Shown: piece by piece, positions 60,508-64,000 of the stretch | Numbering within the stretch: position 1 is the first letter of the stretch | How the letters are laid out: each line of letters begins with the position of its first letter | Assembly: GCA_016758965.1 (NCBI GenBank) | Contig: JAEPRB010000067.1 | Coordinates: forward strand, 1-64,000 | Length of the DNA stretch: 64,000 nt | Origin: Circinella minor | Taxonomy: Eukaryota > Mucoromycota > Mucoromycetes > Mucorales > Lichtheimiaceae | Direction of reading: 5' to 3' | Notes under the pieces: model-generated | What the model was told of the DNA's origin: nothing | The model's input: only the letters and a program-made list of their open reading frames with translations | Database searches by the model: none | Translations under genes and position numbers: made by a program

Positions 60508-60967
60508 ATAAACCAAAATTCCATCCAAATATATAATACATTTACTATCACATATACAAAACCAAAAAAGCACCGTACTTCTTTTTTCCTTTTCATTATT
60601 AAAAAAAAAAAGCATCTCTATTTATCGTTTGTAGATAATTAAAAAAAAAAAAGGGGGAGAGAATTATATATTATCCAAAAAGTTATAATAATTTATTGTG
60701 TCCCCTCTCCCCCCATTCATTCACCTTGGAAGTCCAGCATAAAAGATTCATTTTCTTTTTGAGCGGGAATAATTTGGGGGGGGGGATGTAGTTAGTATTT
60801 GAGTAGTGTGGCTTATGGAGTGGATATTCAAAAATTAGAGAGAATATTAAGCTTATTCGAAAAATTCAAAGCAAGAAAGCAAAAAAAAAAAAAAAAAAGC
60901 AAGTTTTAATTCTCTCTCTCTATTTTTTTTTTTTTTTTTTTCGTAAAAAATAATAATCAAGGAAACC
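60508..60967. other. Spacer between MIC19 and POL5
   Basis: Short AT-rich spacer with A-, T- and G-tracts, including a T-tract of about 17 upstream of the POL5 start. Should hold the MIC19 3' end and the POL5 promoter. Confidence 0.5.
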
Positions 60968-62386
60968 ATGGCTGCTTCCACATTACAGCATTATTGGGAT
61001 CTTGCTTCATTTGATCCCGCTGTAAGAATTAATGCAGCACAATCACTTGTACGATCCTTGGCCGAGTTTCAAAAAGATCACGAAGCAACCATTCAAAATG
61101 GAACGCATAAGACAGCTACAACTGAAGACGAACTTGATATTCTTTGTGCTCCCGATGTATCTTATGCTTTACGTCGTCTTTTAAGAGGTCTTCCTTCTTC
61201 ACGTCAAGGTGCTCGTCAAGGTTTTTCTTTAGCATTGACCGAGGTAAAAAATGAATCCCTTCCCCCCACCCCTCTCTTACCTCCAACAGAGTCATAACAA
61301 ATTTTTTGAACAAACTCTTTTTTTTTTTTTTTTTTTTTTTTAGCTTCTTGCCATTACGGATGTTGTCAATGTCAGTCTCGTTCTTGATCTTTTATTTAAA
61401 CATACGGAACGTTCAAGTGGTATGTCTTCTGACGAAACCCGAGATATGTTATTTGGTCGTATTTTTGGAATGATCGCCATTGTGGCAGCTGGCATGATCT
61501 CAAAACCTACTACTACTTTTGAAGATATTGAAAAAATGCTTGATAGTTTAAAAGAAATGATTCAAGTAAAATCCTATGTAGTTGAAATTTGTCATCATGT
61601 TGTTATTAATATTATTCCTTATGTAAGTTTTTTTTTTTTTTTTTTTGACTCTCTCTCTATAGAGTGTAAGAAAATAAAGGGAAGAGAAGAGACTAAAAGA
61701 AAAATTGTTTATATTTAGGTGAATTCATTGGAATATAAAGATAAAGTCATTGAAAAGATTCTTGAACTCTTTTTAACTGAAGTCGTTAATGTTGATGAAT
61801 TAAATGTTGCATTAGCTATTCAACATTATCTTCCTCAAGTTGATTTAACAAGTCAATTTTCGGATTGGAAAGGGACGAATGTTCTTACTACTGCTAATCT
61901 TCCACATCTTGCTACTGTTCTTAAGGTAATTCATATCTATATTTATTTATACCTCTCTCTCTTTCTTTTAACTAAAAAAAAATAAATAATTTTTTTGGGG
62001 GGTGGATTGAATCGGGTTGAATGAAAAAAAAATATATAGGAAGTACCTTCAGATGATACAGAAAAAAAGAATCAAAAAATTGCAGATTGGAAACCTCAAT
62101 TACATTCAGTATGGGATCGTTTATTATCTATTTATTTCGAAACTGAATCATCATCAAAACAAAATGAAAATGGTCATGAAGAATCAGATCGTCCAAAAAA
62201 GAAGATGCGTGTTAATAAAAAAGGGGATGGTAAATCCAAATCTCAAGAAGAAGATAAAAAAGCATCGTTTGGTGAATTTTGGGATATTTGTGTAGACAGT
62301 AAGTTAAAAAAAGAAAATTGACAACATTTTTTTTCACCCACCTCCCCCCCCCCCTTAGAGAGAGAAAAAAAATTTTAATCAACATC

Positions 62387-62417
<31 letters not shown>

Positions 62418-64000
62418 CTTTATTTGATCATGCTGCTTCTCAAGGACGTAAATATTGGGGATTTAAACTTGTTCAAAAAATTCTTCGTCGTCTTACATCA
62501 GATCAAATGTCACTTATTTTTACACAAAATTTTATGAGATGTTTTATTAACAGTCTTTCTGTGAGTGATCGTTATCTTAATAAAGTAGCAGCTCATACTG
62601 TAAGTGTCTCTCTCTCTCTCTCTTTTTTTTTTTTTGAAAAAAGAAAAAAGAAAAATAGAATTTAAAAATTTAATATTTATTTATATAGGCCAATATGATT
62701 CAAGATGTTGCCAAGGATAATAAAGAAGCAGGATTTGCACTTGTGACTCAATTAGTGGGTAATCAAGGACGTCAAGATTTTGATCGTTTAACGCGAACAC
62801 ATACTGTTGAAAACATTTTAAAAACAATGGATACAGAAGGCATTCAATCGTATCTTCATTATTTGGCTCACATCTTTATTGAACAATCGGATCAAACGCA
62901 AGCAGATCAACCACGTGCTTGGGTATTAAAACAATTGACGTTTCTTGTTAAAAACAATGCTATTCCAAAAGAAGAAAATTGGCTTTTATCTTTAGTTCAA
63001 TTTTTAATGGTCTATGCCTTCTTTGATATCAAGAAATCATCCACCTCATCCACCAACGCTTATTTTGAAAATTATTATCAACCCACAACACCTTTATCAG
63101 AAACCACATTGAATCAATGTAAAGAAAGTTTCCAAACTGTTTTAATGGCTTTAGAAAAAATGCCACCTCTTGCAAAAACCAAGGAATTAGGTGTTTCTTC
63201 TTTACGATCCAAACGATTGAATGGTACCATGAATGATGGTGAATTATGGGTCTATCGTGTTTATGAAATACAACAAAAATTAGTCAAGGATAAACATTTG
63301 AAACTTCGTACTGAACTTTCTAAAGAAAGTCAAACTTCTTTAAAGAAAGCGATTAGTCTTATGGAAGGGCTTCGAAAGAAGGTAAATAAAGAGGATTTTA
63401 TTTAGTGTGTGTTGGTGGTGGTGGTGAGAGGGGGGGATTAGGGAAAAACAGGGTATACATATATAGGGTCAGCCCACTCACTTTTTTTTTTTCAATATTT
63501 ATATTAGTTAAAGGAAGATGAAAAGTATGAAAGTGTAGAACGTGGATTTGAACTTTTATTTTTACATATGATTTTACATTTTATGATGGATGAAGAAGAA
63601 ACTGAAAATGTTCTTTCTGAATTATTTGAATGTTATAACAAAATTACGACGCCATCGACGACAACGACTACCAAAAAATCCAAAGCCAAAAAGGGTAAAA
63701 AATCAAAAGAAGAAGAAGAAGAAAATGTTGAACCTGAACCTATTGATGTTATTGTTGATATTTTGGTGAGCTTCATGACACATTCTTCTGCTATGCTTAA
63801 GAATCTTGCTGAACAAGTCTTTGAAATGTTTTCTCATAAAGTTACAAAACAAACTTTGGGATTGTTATTTGATGTAAGTTTTTTTTTTTATTTTTTATAT
63901 ATAAAAGAGATGTGAGAAGAGGAAAAAAAAAAAACTCTTTTGCTAAACTTTTTTTTTTCGATATATATATATATATATATATAGCTTATATCATCAAGTG
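60968..64000 (+). CDS. POL5: Pol5/MYBBP1A-like rDNA-associated protein, 5' part, at least 8 exons
   Basis: join(60968..61243,61344..61622,61719..61925,62040..62298,62415..62599,62689..63381,63508..63873,63985..>64000); about 760 aa before the window ends. Pol5 (yeast DNA polymerase phi, animal MYBBP1A) is a nucleolar HEAT-like repeat protein needed for rRNA production and 60S assembly, and is not a working polymerase. Family features: start MAASTLQHYWDLASFDPAVR, then SYALRRLLRGLPSSRQGARQ, GFSLALTELL across intron 1, LFGRIFGMIAIV, SQGRKYWGFKLVQKILRR, MIQDVAKDNKEAGFALVTQL and RAWVLKQLTFLVKN. A basic linker (KKKMRVNKKGDGKSK) and a Lys/Glu-rich stretch (KKSKAKKGKKSKEEE) interrupt the repeats. Six introns are phase 0 and one phase 1. 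The C-terminus lies outside the window. Confidence 0.9.

Overview
This is a eukaryotic, fungal-looking window. It is AT-rich, genes are split by many short GT..AG introns (often about 50-200 bp), and homopolymer A/T tracts are frequent. The gene content (a short metazoan-like Mia40, an Rlp7-type ribosome-biogenesis factor, Vac8, Pep7/Vac1, Mic19, Pol5, an SPX-RING E3 ligase, a GH5 mannanase, and CACTA/tnp2 and KDZ transposon relics) fits an early-diverging fungus. Mucoromycota is my best guess; that taxonomic call is inference from gene style, not from a marker gene. Exon joins below were checked by eye for GT/AG borders and reading phase.

Layout. 0.5-8.1 kb is a compact gene cluster: MIA40 (+), a Ser/Thr kinase (-), a secreted GH5 endo-mannanase with 8 exons (-), and RLP7 (-). 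8.1-12.7 kb is a gene-free spacer with one MITE. RPL11 (-) follows at 12.7-13.5 kb. 13.5-24.4 kb is an accessory/repeat region: a 3-copy tandem repeat of about 342 bp with strong hairpin potential, a GC-rich hairpin cluster carrying three GCGAAGC cores, a decayed tnp2 (CACTA/EnSpm-type) transposon on the minus strand, a second tnp2 relic facing it on the plus strand, and small TA-flanked elements with a shared CAGTYRAACCCC-type terminus. 24.4-26.2 kb is an SPX-RING ubiquitin ligase (-) whose last small exon gives a CaaX box. 29.5-32.4 kb is VAC8 (+), 33.4-35.4 kb a seven-helix membrane protein (-).

39.7-52.7 kb is a second accessory island: a decayed KDZ transposase (+), then two copies of a minus-strand gene of unknown function in a segmental duplication 7.1 kb apart. 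The distal copy keeps a PD-(D/E)XK-like D...ExK core and is nearly intact; the proximal copy is truncated just before that core, frameshifted and hit by a MITE. Between them lies a tandem array of three 354-bp units carrying splice-like motifs.

54.1-64 kb returns to conserved genes: a small unknown protein, PEP7/VAC1 (+), MIC19 (+) and the 5' part of POL5 (+), which runs off the window. The conserved genes serve three themes: ribosome assembly (RLP7, RPL11, POL5), mitochondrial intermembrane space (MIA40, MIC19) and endosome/vacuole function (VAC8, PEP7). They are separate transcription units, and I see no operon-like or biosynthetic cluster logic.
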